From positions 62,001 through 126,000 of the forward strand of contig NZ_CP174607.1 in assembly GCF_045999315.1 (NCBI RefSeq): 64,000 nucleotides of DNA. The letters are read 5' to 3'. The notes under the pieces are model-generated. The model had not been told where the DNA came from. It saw only the letters and a program-made list of their open reading frames with translations, and searched no databases. The position numbers and the translations under genes were made by a program. The stretch is from Peredibacter sp045999315. GTDB taxonomy: Bacteria > Bdellovibrionota > Bacteriovoracia > Bacteriovoracales > Bacteriovoracaceae. Positions within the stretch are counted from its first letter, which is position 1. Each line of letters opens with the position of its first letter. Shown here piece after piece: positions 6,856 to 15,545 of this stretch.

Positions 6856-9690
6856 TTGAGTAATAAAACCTTCTTTGCTTCGCAATGGCTAAATAAGGAC
6901 ATCGAGTCTCTCGAAGACTCGGCCGTTATTGCTATTGATCAAGAAGTGCCTGAAGTGTTTCATGTCAAAGGACGTTTTCCGACTTTCATTCCTGGCCCGC
7001 GCGTTTCACGCAGTCCTGAAGTAAGCGACCGCTTCTCTCCTCTTCACTGCTTTGTTCCTGGTTGGAAAGGCGACTCTCTTCTTTCAAAGAACGTAATTAA
7101 ATTTGAGCGCATTCTGACTTTGGTTCAGATGGACGTGAAGAACGAACTCTTTAAAACAAAAGATTTCCCGAAAACCATTAAGCTTGGACTCTATAACGAG
7201 TTCCTTTCATATGCAGAAACTCTGGGCCTTCACTTTGAAGGACTAGATGATCTTGGTAACTTCTGGCAGGCGATTTCTCCTGAGGCACTTCAGGACAATC
7301 CTAAGCTACTTGAGTTCATTGATATCTACGCTAACCGTGTAGCAACAATTACGTTCCTAAAACTTCGTTTCATTTCGTCACTTCTTGATCGTTGTGGAAT
7401 TGAGTTAACGGATAAGGCCCTTCTTTATCCAACTTCTTTTCTCTCTCAGATCTTCAAGAAAGGCTCAATCTCTGAACTTCAGAGTCGTGCCCTAGAGAGT
7501 AACCTTTATAGCTGGTACCGTCCGCATGAAGGCATGAAAGAGGCCATGAAGGAACTTCTGATTGTGTCGCGTGATCTCGCAATCACAGAAATCACAAAAC
7601 ATATTTCTCTTCGTACTCAGGTTGAGCAAGATCAGCAGAAAGTTTATTCGCATGCTCTTTCTCATGTGAGCCTGGGTCTGTTCCTGAATTCTCTTCAAAT
7701 CAACTTCCCTCTTTGGCTAGAGACCATCGAAGGTAAGAAGATTCCAACAGGTGGAATGGAAGATGAAGAGATCGTAAGCTGTAAGTACTTTGGTGATTAT
7801 CTTGAGTCCCTTTCTCTCTCTCACTGGCTTGCCCAGGAGAACAATAAAGATTTCCACTGGGACCAGTTCCTATGTCCGGACTTCAAAGGTCTTGAGTTCA
7901 TCTCAGGTACATTCACTAAAATCTGTAACGAGCTTCAGTTCCTGACTTTCCTTGCTTACAAAGCAGAGAGCCAGCACGAGAAGCCGATTGATTACATTTG
8001 TAAAATCATGGGCGGACACTTCAGAAACCGCAAAAATAATCAGGTGAAGCAAGGGTTCCTACTTGAGGACAATCCTTTCTACACTTCGACTTATGACCGT
8101 GTGGTTCTGAACCTTTGTCATTTCCCTAAGAACAATCCACAGCACTATCTCATGACTCAAATCGGAGATCAGGTGAAGTACCTTAAACCAAATGGGTACT
8201 TGTTTGTTCTGTCTTCTAAAAAACTATTTGTTCCTTCACTTCGTGAAAGACTAGAACCAGTTCTGCGCGAACTTAAGACCGAGGCGATCTTCGATCTTGA
8301 GAACGTTAAAGGTAAAGGCGAACTTGGTTCTTATATCTACGTGTTCCGTAAGAAGAACAAGTGTGAAACTGAAAAGCAGCTTTGCTCATACTTCCGTATT
8401 TCTGCCGAGCTAGACAGCTTCCACAACTTCTCTTCTGTGACTGAACACTTGAGATCATTCTATCTGTCGCACTTAAATGAAGTGCCTCCGATGGCCCACC
8501 TGGATTTCCCGGATTCATTCCGTGTTGAATTCTTCCAGGAAGCAGTTGTAAACGGCATGTTGATTCATTCTACTTCAGAAGACTCAAGCCGTATTACTCA
8601 CCCGGCCTACTTCAAGGGTCTACTCGCGAACTGTGTTCCACTAGATACTATTTTTGAAATTAAGTCTCTTCACTCTGAAGAAAAGTTCCGTCCAGAGTCG
8701 ACTCTTAACCTGGGTCTTAAACGTGACGTTTCTTACTTCCTGGTAGTGGACTTCCGTCATGGTGATGTGAATCTAGAGATTCACCCAATGGACACGTTCC
8801 GTTCGATTCATTCGGACTACGGTGAGACTCTTTGCAGCTACTTCCAGCTCATTCCGAAGATTCCGGGCCTTAACCCGAACATTCTTCGTAACTACTTCCT
8901 AACAACAGTTGGGAAGCAAGTAATGAACCTTACTTTCACTGGTGGTCTATCACTTGTGAAAGGTTCTTTGAGTAAGTTCCTAGTTCCGAAGTTTTTAACT
9001 GAAACAGAATCTCTACCTGAGCACCTTAAATCAGGTTTCAGAATGCTTGAAATGAACGAAGAGCAACTTTTAGATGCTTCTCCTCGTGATATCCTTCAGG
9101 CCTTCCAGCATATTGATCAGATCACGAAGAACCTTTTCCCACGTTACGCTTGTGAGATCCTTTCTCGTTATTCAAACCTTGAAAGAACTCTCCAATCTCT
9201 TATCTGGAAAATGGACGACCTTCGTTTCGGTCAGAAAGTAAGCTTCAGTAATCCTCTAGTTCAAGGACAACTGGTTCAAAAGCCAACTCGTCCGCTTTAT
9301 CCGGAGAATGAAGATATTTTCCTAGAGTTCGTAGAAGGAACAGTTCCAACTGATATCCATCTGCCATTGACTCAGACTCAACTTAAAGTTTCTCACGAAG
9401 GCGAATTAAAGCTCTATTCTCTAGAGCTAATGAGCCATCATAAAGTCATCGTACGTCTTCACACTGAAGAACCAATGGTTCTGTTTATCCAGTTCCTATT
9501 GTCTCACGCGGTAGATGTGCCGATCTCTAAGATCCTTCGTGCGGTCCATATTCCATCACTAAGTGACCTGAAAGAAATCATTGAGACCACTCAGAGCTTT
9601 AAGACCTCGTACCAGGAACTTCTGGGCCAGGTTCAAAACTCTATCACTCACGCTATGAGAGTCCAGGTAACACCGAAGAGGATGCCGTGA
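6856..9690 (+). CDS. Degenerate N6-adenine DNA methylase/TRD-like protein
   Basis: 944 residues from a TTG at 6856 (AGGAG about ten bases upstream). Residues about 410-500 resemble the second half of an HsdM/type IIG methylase: YDRVVLNLC where [N/D]PP[F/Y] belongs, then LKPNGYLFVLSSKKLF, a long helix and GSYIYVFRKK. Motif I (glycine-rich SAM loop) cannot be found, and NPPF is replaced by NLCHF, so catalysis is doubtful. Residues about 625-715 resemble a target-recognition domain end (ILRNYFLTTVGKQVM, then KFLVPKF). The first 400 residues are helical and unrecognised. No restriction subunit is nearby. Codon use matches its neighbours and it is coupled to dtd, so it looks resident. The methylase relation is my reading by eye, not a database result. 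Confidence 0.7.
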   Translation: MSNKTFFASQWLNKDIESLEDSAVIAIDQEVPEVFHVKGRFPTFIPGPRVSRSPEVSDRFSPLHCFVPGWKGDSLLSKNVIKFERILTLVQMDVKNELFKTKDFPKTIKLGLYNEFLSYAETLGLHFEGLDDLGNFWQAISPEALQDNPKLLEFIDIYANRVATITFLKLRFISSLLDRCGIELTDKALLYPTSFLSQIFKKGSISELQSRALESNLYSWYRPHEGMKEAMKELLIVSRDLAITEITKHISLRTQVEQDQQKVYSHALSHVSLGLFLNSLQINFPLWLETIEGKKIPTGGMEDEEIVSCKYFGDYLESLSLSHWLAQENNKDFHWDQFLCPDFKGLEFISGTFTKICNELQFLTFLAYKAESQHEKPIDYICKIMGGHFRNRKNNQVKQGFLLEDNPFYTSTYDRVVLNLCHFPKNNPQHYLMTQIGDQVKYLKPNGYLFVLSSKKLFVPSLRERLEPVLRELKTEAIFDLENVKGKGELGSYIYVFRKKNKCETEKQLCSYFRISAELDSFHNFSSVTEHLRSFYLSHLNEVPPMAHLDFPDSFRVEFFQEAVVNGMLIHSTSEDSSRITHPAYFKGLLANCVPLDTIFEIKSLHSEEKFRPESTLNLGLKRDVSYFLVVDFRHGDVNLEIHPMDTFRSIHSDYGETLCSYFQLIPKIPGLNPNILRNYFLTTVGKQVMNLTFTGGLSLVKGSLSKFLVPKFLTETESLPEHLKSGFRMLEMNEEQLLDASPRDILQAFQHIDQITKNLFPRYACEILSRYSNLERTLQSLIWKMDDLRFGQKVSFSNPLVQGQLVQKPTRPLYPENEDIFLEFVEGTVPTDIHLPLTQTQLKVSHEGELKLYSLELMSHHKVIVRLHTEEPMVLFIQFLLSHAVDVPISKILRAVHIPSLSDLKEIIETTQSFKTSYQELLGQVQNSITHAMRVQVTPKRMP

Positions 9691-10124
9691 AGGTTGTCGT
9701 TCAGCGAGTACAAGAGGCCTCTGTCTCGGTTGATGCTGAAATCGTTGGTTCCATTAACTCGGGACTTCTTCTCTTAGTGTGTTTTGAGCAGGGTGACTCA
9801 GAAGACTCGCTTCTAAAAGCAGTAGATAAAATCTCAAAACTTCGCATTTTCGACGACGCCGAAGGCCGCATGAACTTAGACATTCAGGCCGTAAAAGGTG
9901 AAATCCTCTCAGTCAGCCAATTTACGTTGAGCTGGGACGGAAGCGGTGGACATCGGCCGAGTTTCGAAAAATCCATGGCACCACAAGAGGCGCGATTAAA
10001 GTACGCACTTTTCAATCGTGAACTTAGAAATCGTGGATTTACTGTGAAGGAAGGAAAGTTCGGGGCGTTTATGAAAGTGTCACTGGTCAACGATGGACCA
10101 GTGACGTTTATTCTTCAGTTTTAG
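9687..10124 (+). CDS. dtd: D-aminoacyl-tRNA deacylase
   Basis: 145 residues, standard Dtd length. It has the conserved SQFTL (77-81), the GGHRPSF segment (88-93) and the C-terminal NDGPVTFIL, which contains the Gly-cis-Pro-like motif used in chiral proofreading. It removes D-amino acids from mischarged tRNA. The start is GTG at 9687 overlapping the TGA of the previous gene (GTGA), so translation is coupled. Its stop overlaps the stop of a convergent gene. Confidence 0.95.
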   Translation: MKVVVQRVQEASVSVDAEIVGSINSGLLLLVCFEQGDSEDSLLKAVDKISKLRIFDDAEGRMNLDIQAVKGEILSVSQFTLSWDGSGGHRPSFEKSMAPQEARLKYALFNRELRNRGFTVKEGKFGAFMKVSLVNDGPVTFILQF

Positions 10125-11464
10125 TTCATTAATTCGCGAGTAAGGTCTTTCTTCTTACCTTTAAAAACAGAAACAAGTTTGTTGCTTCTTTGATTGGCCG
10201 GAATGCGGTTAACAATCAGACGGATGTTCATCCCTACGATGTTCCCGTTACGATCAGTTTTGTTTTCAACGTGCCAGCCAGCGCCTGATTCATTCACCAT
10301 CTCTTTCAAGATGATCATGTTCATATCAATACCATCACCTGCAGCGGCGTTTGTGCTTGTGGCATATTCAAGCTCAGAAGCAGTATAAATGCTTCCAGCA
10401 AGGAACAGAGAAATCACCGTACGATCCGAGTGGATCTGGTTAGAGATCATGATTTTTTTATCATCCATACGACGAGCTGCCAGTTGGTTAACGGCCGCGT
10501 TCATCACTTGCTCAAAACTCTCATAGGGAACTGAAAGCTGAACATCGCGGACATCAGAAGCGTGGATCATTTCTTTTGGTTGGATGTTCTGAATTGAAAC
10601 CAGAACTTCCTTCAAAGAAGTCTTGTGCATCGGAGTCGCTGGAGCTTCTTCTACTTTTTCTTCCTGGGCGATAACAGCAGTTGTTTCTGTCATTGGCATT
10701 TTTGCTGTCATTCTTTCAAGAAGGTCACCGTGATAGTCTTTAAAGATCTGGGCCGTAACAGGCATTCCTTGGGTCATCAGAGCACGATCTACCAGACGGT
10801 CAACCATTGCACCTACGTTGGCCTGGCCGGCCTTAAGAAGATTAAGGGCCTCTCTTTCAATCTCACGCTGAAGTTGGTGACGATTGAATTCCTGAAGAGA
10901 AAGAAGGCTTAACGAAAGAACGAATATAATAAGACCAGCTCCCATAAGGATCTCATCATTCATCTGTACTTCACGGATTTGAGCATTTGTTGCGTCGATT
11001 TCATCAACCAGATTTACTTTGAAGGCCTCCATTTTACCGTAACGCTCGTTAAGCGGAGCAAGTGGAGTGTCCATCATTTTTCCCACGAGCATTGGAGCAT
11101 GAATCTTTAAAACTTTTTCATGAAACCAATGAACTTCAGAGATTAATTGATTAAGTGTTTCGTATCCCTTCCCTACGTTCTTGCGGAACGGGTTGATGCC
11201 TTTAATTGTTTCATTTAAACACTCATCTGAAAGGGCCATGAACTCACGATTCAGATAAGGAGATTGAATGTCTTTAATCATCATCGCAGTGAATGTTTGC
11301 GAGATGCGATTGAAGCATGTACCCACACCTTGATTCAGCACATTCATACGATCTAGTTGCGTCTGATTCGTCTGATGATGCCAGAAAGCACCAAGAGTCA
11401 TTAAGAGACCCAGGCCACAAACCATATAGATTTTTGAAGCAGAGAGACTGAGTAATTTTTTCAT
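10121..11464 (-). CDS. Membrane-anchored degenerate histidine-kinase/sensor-like protein
   Basis: About 447 residues from the ATG at 11464; an in-frame ATG at 11476 also exists, but the AAGGA sits directly on it and fits the later start better. One membrane segment lies at about 10-30 and another at about 172-190, enclosing a helical external sensor region of roughly 140 residues. The C-terminal 160 residues look like a histidine-kinase ATPase fold: YESFEQVMNAAVNQLAAR resembles an N box, but no DxGxG or GTGLG box is visible and there is no phospho-acceptor HE dimerisation motif. It may be a non-catalytic signalling partner. Confidence 0.65.
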   Translation of the reverse strand: MKKLLSLSASKIYMVCGLGLLMTLGAFWHHQTNQTQLDRMNVLNQGVGTCFNRISQTFTAMMIKDIQSPYLNREFMALSDECLNETIKGINPFRKNVGKGYETLNQLISEVHWFHEKVLKIHAPMLVGKMMDTPLAPLNERYGKMEAFKVNLVDEIDATNAQIREVQMNDEILMGAGLIIFVLSLSLLSLQEFNRHQLQREIEREALNLLKAGQANVGAMVDRLVDRALMTQGMPVTAQIFKDYHGDLLERMTAKMPMTETTAVIAQEEKVEEAPATPMHKTSLKEVLVSIQNIQPKEMIHASDVRDVQLSVPYESFEQVMNAAVNQLAARRMDDKKIMISNQIHSDRTVISLFLAGSIYTASELEYATSTNAAAGDGIDMNMIILKEMVNESGAGWHVENKTDRNGNIVGMNIRLIVNRIPANQRSNKLVSVFKGKKKDLTRELMN

Positions 11465-11604
11465 GGAGAGCAACATCCTTGTTGTTTCGAGATCTTAAAA
11501 TCCAGAGCTATTGTCTCTTTTTAAGGCCGTTAGAGTCAAGACGGGAGAATTTACCCGACTATCGCAATCAGACAGGTATTCTCTTGCCGAATTGGTGAGA
11601 TTTA

Positions 11605-11634
11605 TTGATTCTTAGAGTCACGAGATGGTATGAT
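11605..11634 (+). promoter_or_regulatory. Sigma-70-type promoter for the TonB-C-like gene
   Basis: -35 TTGATT and -10 TATGAT (5/6 match), 18-base spacing. The TTG of the -35 box could be misread as a start codon in frame with the downstream gene. The AAAGGAG at 11646 and the ATG at 11662 show where translation really starts. Confidence 0.55.
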
Positions 11635-11661
11635 TTATCTAGAGTAAAGGAGTCCGGCAAT

Positions 11662-12642
11662 ATGTCGGCCAACACGATCACCATTAAGGTTAGAACAGAT
11701 GTCACTGTGATCTTCTTCGCAGTGGTGGTGGCCCATGTCCTTTTTCTTCTGTTTTCTTACGAAGCTTTCCCTGATTTAAAGGATCTCATTTCTCAGCACG
11801 GGCAAAGTGAACCGATCGCTCCCCTTCGCATTCAAGACATGCGAAGAATCCGTACCGTGGGAGCTCGTGATAGTAAGATTAAAAATTCATCGTATCTTTC
11901 AAAGTCGTTGAATCCTTCGAAAGAAATTTCTGCGGTTAAATCTGGTAATGCCAAAATGACGGAAAACCACAAGGCCCCCCTTCATAAAAAGGCCCTGAGT
12001 TTCAGTGATCTTTCCAAAGCTGCTCCAGCTATGCCTCAAGTGGCCCAGCAAAAACCGGCCGCCTCGGAACAACCACAACAACGTCCGGGATCTCGTCCAG
12101 GTGTTATGCCTCAGACAAGACAGAAGGCCATCAATGCCATTAGCTTGAAAGGTAATCAGATTCAAGAATTCCAACGCACTCAAGGTGCTTCATCTTATCC
12201 AGCAAGTGCTGCTGCTTTAAGTGGAGACCCGAGAGCTCGCAGTCTTAGTAACTCTGATATTTTAGTGAATCTGGAAGTACCAGAAGGTGTGAACCCGGAT
12301 GAGCTTAACGAATATGAATTGATGTTCTACGGATTCCAAAGAAGAACGGCGATTGGTTATGTGAATTCATTTTATAAGAAGCTTGATAAGTTTCAGCGCG
12401 AGAACCCGCATATTCAGTTCCCAATGACTGATACCAAACAGGTCATGACTGGTCGTCTTACCTACGATGAGAAAGGTAACATCAAACAGATCAAGATGAT
12501 TCGTTGGACAAATGTTGATCGTCTCCAGGGCTTCTTTGAAGAAGTTCTGAAAGACATGGACACACTTCACAACCCACCAAAACCTCTTTGGAGTAAGACT
12601 GGTGAGTTCTCTATTTTCTTCAGCTTAGTAATTAACGGCTAA
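11662..12642 (+). CDS. TonB/TolA C-terminal-like single-pass membrane protein
   Basis: 326 residues from the ATG at 11662, with AAAGGAG well placed upstream. A short cytoplasmic tail is followed by one membrane segment (VIFFAVVVAHVLFLLFS, about 16-32), then a long Pro/Gln/Ala-rich periplasmic spacer. The last 75 residues follow the TonB C-terminal plan: GRLTYDEKGNIKQIKMIRW, then a helix, then NPPKPLWSKTGEFSIFFSLV. TonB-family proteins carry inner-membrane force to the outer membrane. No ExbB/ExbD pair is adjacent, so its motor partner is unknown. Its 3' end overlaps the convergent anti-sigma-like gene by 11 bases. Confidence 0.7.
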   Translation: MSANTITIKVRTDVTVIFFAVVVAHVLFLLFSYEAFPDLKDLISQHGQSEPIAPLRIQDMRRIRTVGARDSKIKNSSYLSKSLNPSKEISAVKSGNAKMTENHKAPLHKKALSFSDLSKAAPAMPQVAQQKPAASEQPQQRPGSRPGVMPQTRQKAINAISLKGNQIQEFQRTQGASSYPASAAALSGDPRARSLSNSDILVNLEVPEGVNPDELNEYELMFYGFQRRTAIGYVNSFYKKLDKFQRENPHIQFPMTDTKQVMTGRLTYDEKGNIKQIKMIRWTNVDRLQGFFEEVLKDMDTLHNPPKPLWSKTGEFSIFFSLVING

Positions 12643-12943
12643 ACCAATCTTCGAACTTAATTCGAATAGAATCGAAAAGTCCCTTTGGTTCTTCTTTAAG
12701 AAGATTGAAAATTGACGTGCGAATTTCTGACTCAAGAGTTTCTTGAGATTCACGAGTCAAAATCGGCATAGGAATCATGGCCTTAAGACTTTGGATCTCT
12801 TCTTCCTTGCTCTTGATCTGAGCACCAAATTCTGGATGCGTATGAACGAAGGCCTCAAACTCTGCGGTCTCTTCCGCAGAAAGAGAGCCATCTAGATAAG
12901 GAACGATTTTCTTCTGAAACTGAGTATAGGTTTTATCCATCAT
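12632..12943 (-). CDS. Anti-sigma-factor-like small protein
   Basis: 103 residues. The N-terminus (IVPYLDGSLSAEETAEFEAFVHTHPEF) matches the helical zinc-finger anti-sigma pattern YLdGeLsxxExxxfExHLxxCxxC but lacks all Cys and His ligands. No membrane segment is present, so it would act in the cytoplasm. The gene overlaps the upstream sigma-like gene by four bases, the classical arrangement for a sigma/anti-sigma pair. Assignment depends on motif shape and context. Confidence 0.55.
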   Translation of the reverse strand: MMDKTYTQFQKKIVPYLDGSLSAEETAEFEAFVHTHPEFGAQIKSKEEEIQSLKAMIPMPILTRESQETLESEIRTSIFNLLKEEPKGLFDSIRIKFEDWFSR

Positions 12944-13422
12944 AGATTGGCCCCTTTATTCAGATCATTTAATAGAAGAAAACGACCATTATGAATTTTT
13001 TCGATGATCTCAAAACGTGGAATAAAAAGAATGTCTTCAATCTCTTCCACAGTAAACTGTGAATCATAACGAAGACTCATCACCACTCTCACCTTCGGAT
13101 CAAGTGAATAGAATGAATTGTATTCAGGTGGACGAGTGATTCTCATCTGTTCATTTAACTGAATTGCACGACGTGTTCCGATATCTACCAGAAAACGAAG
13201 AATACCTTTGTAATAATGACGACGAAGAATCAGAGTCTCTTTTTTGTTTTCGAGATTCACATCACGGAACATGATGCTGTTTCTCTCTTTTAAAAGAAAT
13301 GCATTCATCCCATCAATTACCAACTGCTCGGCCTGAAGATCATCAGGGATCAAGGCGAAGGCCACGCGGTAAAGCTTGTCCGTTAGCGGCTGTATAAGTT
13401 GATAAAAGTCTTTTCTCTTCAT
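12940..13422 (-). CDS. Divergent ECF-type sigma-factor-like protein
   Basis: 160 residues. The N-terminus (LTDKLYRVAFALIPDDLQAEQLVIDGMNAFL) follows the spacing of sigma region 2 (LYRxAxxLlgDxxxAEDlvQetFlxv) without the conserved DxxQ core. The C-terminus (LDPKVRVVMSLRYDSQFTVEEIEDILFI, then EKIHNGRFLLL) follows region 4 (Lpxxxrxvl.LRyxxglsyeEIAeiLgi...vksrlxRgrxxL). It may be a real but divergent ECF sigma or a former one that now regulates by protein binding. It is coupled to the anti-sigma-like gene. Confidence 0.55.
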   Translation of the reverse strand: MKRKDFYQLIQPLTDKLYRVAFALIPDDLQAEQLVIDGMNAFLLKERNSIMFRDVNLENKKETLILRRHYYKGILRFLVDIGTRRAIQLNEQMRITRPPEYNSFYSLDPKVRVVMSLRYDSQFTVEEIEDILFIPRFEIIEKIHNGRFLLLNDLNKGANL

Positions 13423-13535
13423 AGGCCAATTATTAAAGCTCAGACTAAGACCCCTTTCAAGACTTCAAAATCTATTAAAATCTTGCATCCAGTTTCGTAT
13501 TTTCAACAGGTTACACTTTAAGGGATATGAACTTA

Positions 13536-13563
13536 TCAAGTTTCCTTGAGTCTTTTCCGATAG
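13536..13563 (+). promoter_or_regulatory. Sigma-28 (FliA)-type promoter candidate
   Basis: TCAAGTTT (consensus TAAAGTTT, 7/8) is followed after 12 bases by TCCGATAG (consensus GCCGATAA, 6/8). The predicted start near 13571 leaves the AAAGGA ribosome site at 13574 on the transcript of the lipoprotein gene starting at 13588. Confidence 0.5.
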
Positions 13564-13587
13564 GTTCAAGGAGAAAGGACGTATTTT

Positions 13588-14604
13588 ATGAAACATATGC
13601 CATTATTCTTTGTTTTCACTCTCATCCTCTTTGTAGTGGGGTGTCAGGAAAAAACAAAAACGAAATTAGTCTCACAGGATCCACAATGTGCTTGGTACGG
13701 AACCTGTGGGGGAACAACTGGCTCAGCTCAATATTGTACAGGTAACTACTACTGGACCCAACCTAATTGCCCCGGATATACATACTGCCAACAAAATCCT
13801 GGATTTCCTTCATGTCAAAGCACTGGAACGACTACTGGTTCAACAACGAGTGGAACGGCCGGAGGGACGACTGGTGGCACGACGACCTACCCTAACCCAT
13901 ATCCAAGATACTATTCTGGTTACGTTGATAAAAACTGGATGGTGAACTATCCATATGTTCCTTCTATCAGCTGTACACCGGCCTCTGCACCGTCAGGAAT
14001 CTCTTACACTCCTTATGATACTCGTAAAGGAAGTGTTACTCTTCGCGGACAAATTAACTATGACCCGGCCTCAGGCCAGCAGTTCTTTGATACAACTTCT
14101 GAACTCCTGAGATCAAAATCAGGTGCACAAAACTTCTTCTGGGGTGACTCGATCTTAAAGGTGAGATTCATTGCCAACGTTCAACCGGAATCTAGAAACA
14201 CAACGACAGTTTGTCCGGGCCGTGTATCTGGTAAATCAACGATGAAAGGTTATGGCCGAATCAAGTTTGATCTAACTCTAGTAGGAACAACTCTTTCAGG
14301 TACGACTCAAACGGTGAACCTAGGAACAAAAATTATCGACGTGAATAAGTGTACTCCAGCGCTGGATCTTTCTACTTATGCCGCTCAATATCCAGGCGGT
14401 ATCTACTTTAAGATCTCAAACGTATGGGGTAACCAAGAATGGTCACCAAGCTACGGCACTAATGAACCGTACATCTACGATACTTACGGCTTCATTTATC
14501 CGCAGAACCCATACGTCTCTGGGACTTGGAAACAAATCAGAACTTCAGACTGTTGGTCACTTGATATCGAAGTTGCTTCTAACGGTACAAAAACTTTTAA
14601 CTAG
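13588..14604 (+). CDS. Cys/Gly/Thr-rich lipoprotein of unknown function
   Basis: 338 residues with a lipoprotein signal (FVFTLILFVVGC, Cys19). Next comes a short Cys-rich stretch (about 34-77, Cys at regular intervals: CAWYGTC, YCTG, NCPGYTYC, SC), a Gly/Thr/Ser linker (TTTGSTTSGTAGGTTGG) and a larger folded domain rich in Tyr, Asn and Thr. The Cys block looks like a small disulphide-bonded module with chitin-binding-like spacing; that likeness is weak. Exported to the envelope or cell surface. A FliA-type promoter lies upstream, so expression may follow motility. Confidence 0.7.
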   Translation: MKHMPLFFVFTLILFVVGCQEKTKTKLVSQDPQCAWYGTCGGTTGSAQYCTGNYYWTQPNCPGYTYCQQNPGFPSCQSTGTTTGSTTSGTAGGTTGGTTTYPNPYPRYYSGYVDKNWMVNYPYVPSISCTPASAPSGISYTPYDTRKGSVTLRGQINYDPASGQQFFDTTSELLRSKSGAQNFFWGDSILKVRFIANVQPESRNTTTVCPGRVSGKSTMKGYGRIKFDLTLVGTTLSGTTQTVNLGTKIIDVNKCTPALDLSTYAAQYPGGIYFKISNVWGNQEWSPSYGTNEPYIYDTYGFIYPQNPYVSGTWKQIRTSDCWSLDIEVASNGTKTFN

Positions 14605-15545
14605 TTCATCATATCAATCACTACGTCCGCAAGATTCTTCTTGTGGGCGTAGCTGACTTCAACTAGAAGTCCCGGACAGGTAATATTCACTTCCTGAACT
14701 GCATCTCCCAAAATATCAAAAGCGACCCAATCAACTCCGAACTCCATGAGCTCTTTTACAATGGCCTCGCATTGAGCACGAGTTTTTGGTGTTAGAGGTT
14801 CTGCATGGAAAGTCGCACCTTGAGCAATATTCGAGAGGAATTCCCCGTCTTTTGGCGTTTTCAGAATGGTCCCTAGCTCTTTGCCTTTAAAGTAGAGAGA
14901 ACGGATTTCCCCCTGCGCCACTGCCTCGAGAAACGGCTGCACGATCACTGGCCCCTGAAGCTCGACGACCTTTTCTTCAAAGCGTTTTTCCCAAGCATTG
15001 AGAGATAATTTCTCAACCCCTAGCCCACTATAAAGGTCCATTGGTTTCAGAATCAGTGCAGATGGTTTTGGATCCAGATGCTGAACAAATTGCTGGGCCA
15101 GTTTAAGACTTGAACCAACATAACTTGGAGTTGCCCCGTTCGAGCGATAAGCGTAGAGTTTTTCATTGAAGTTCATGATCCCACGTGGATCATTCATCAC
15201 CTTAATTCCCATTGATACTAAGTGATCTAGCATCCACAGGATGCGAAGATAGCGACTATCAAATGGTGGATCGAGACGCATGTGAAGAACATCGCTGTTA
15301 TTTAGTTCGATGACTTTTTCACCAGTGGTTTCAAAGCTCGCCAGATAAATCTGATCTTCTTTCAAAGTGCCTTTAAAAGAGTGAACGCGAAGCTTTTGTG
15401 TGCCTTGATTATGGATGGCGAAGTCTTTTTCAAAGAGAACGTAACACTCAATTCCTCTCTTCTGCATAGCAAGTGCCAGCATCAGAGAAGAATCTTTTTT
15501 GATGTTTAGTTTTTCAATGGGATCAATTAGTAGCAAGTGGCGCAT
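14601..15545 (-). CDS. gshB: Glutathione synthetase
   Basis: 314 residues, the usual GshB length (about 315). It has MRLDPPFDSRYL (family: MRxDPPFDxxY), MNDPRGIMNFNEKLYAY, the ATP-grasp segment LILKPMDLYSGLGVEKL and VAFDILGDAVQEVNITCPGL (family: NVTSPTG). It joins gamma-glutamylcysteine and glycine using ATP. The substrate-loop TSPTG is changed to TCPGL, which is unusual. The gene overlaps the end of the upstream lipoprotein gene by 23 bases. No gshA is visible in the window. Confidence 0.85.
   Translation of the reverse strand: MRHLLLIDPIEKLNIKKDSSLMLALAMQKRGIECYVLFEKDFAIHNQGTQKLRVHSFKGTLKEDQIYLASFETTGEKVIELNNSDVLHMRLDPPFDSRYLRILWMLDHLVSMGIKVMNDPRGIMNFNEKLYAYRSNGATPSYVGSSLKLAQQFVQHLDPKPSALILKPMDLYSGLGVEKLSLNAWEKRFEEKVVELQGPVIVQPFLEAVAQGEIRSLYFKGKELGTILKTPKDGEFLSNIAQGATFHAEPLTPKTRAQCEAIVKELMEFGVDWVAFDILGDAVQEVNITCPGLLVEVSYAHKKNLADVVIDMMN

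Noticed and set aside
6856..9690. Restriction-modification system
   Set aside because: No restriction subunit or nuclease motif, and the methylase catalytic motif is missing.
11605..11661. Upstream extension of the TonB-C-like gene from a TTG
   Set aside because: That TTG is part of a promoter -35 box, and a strong ribosome site precedes the later ATG.
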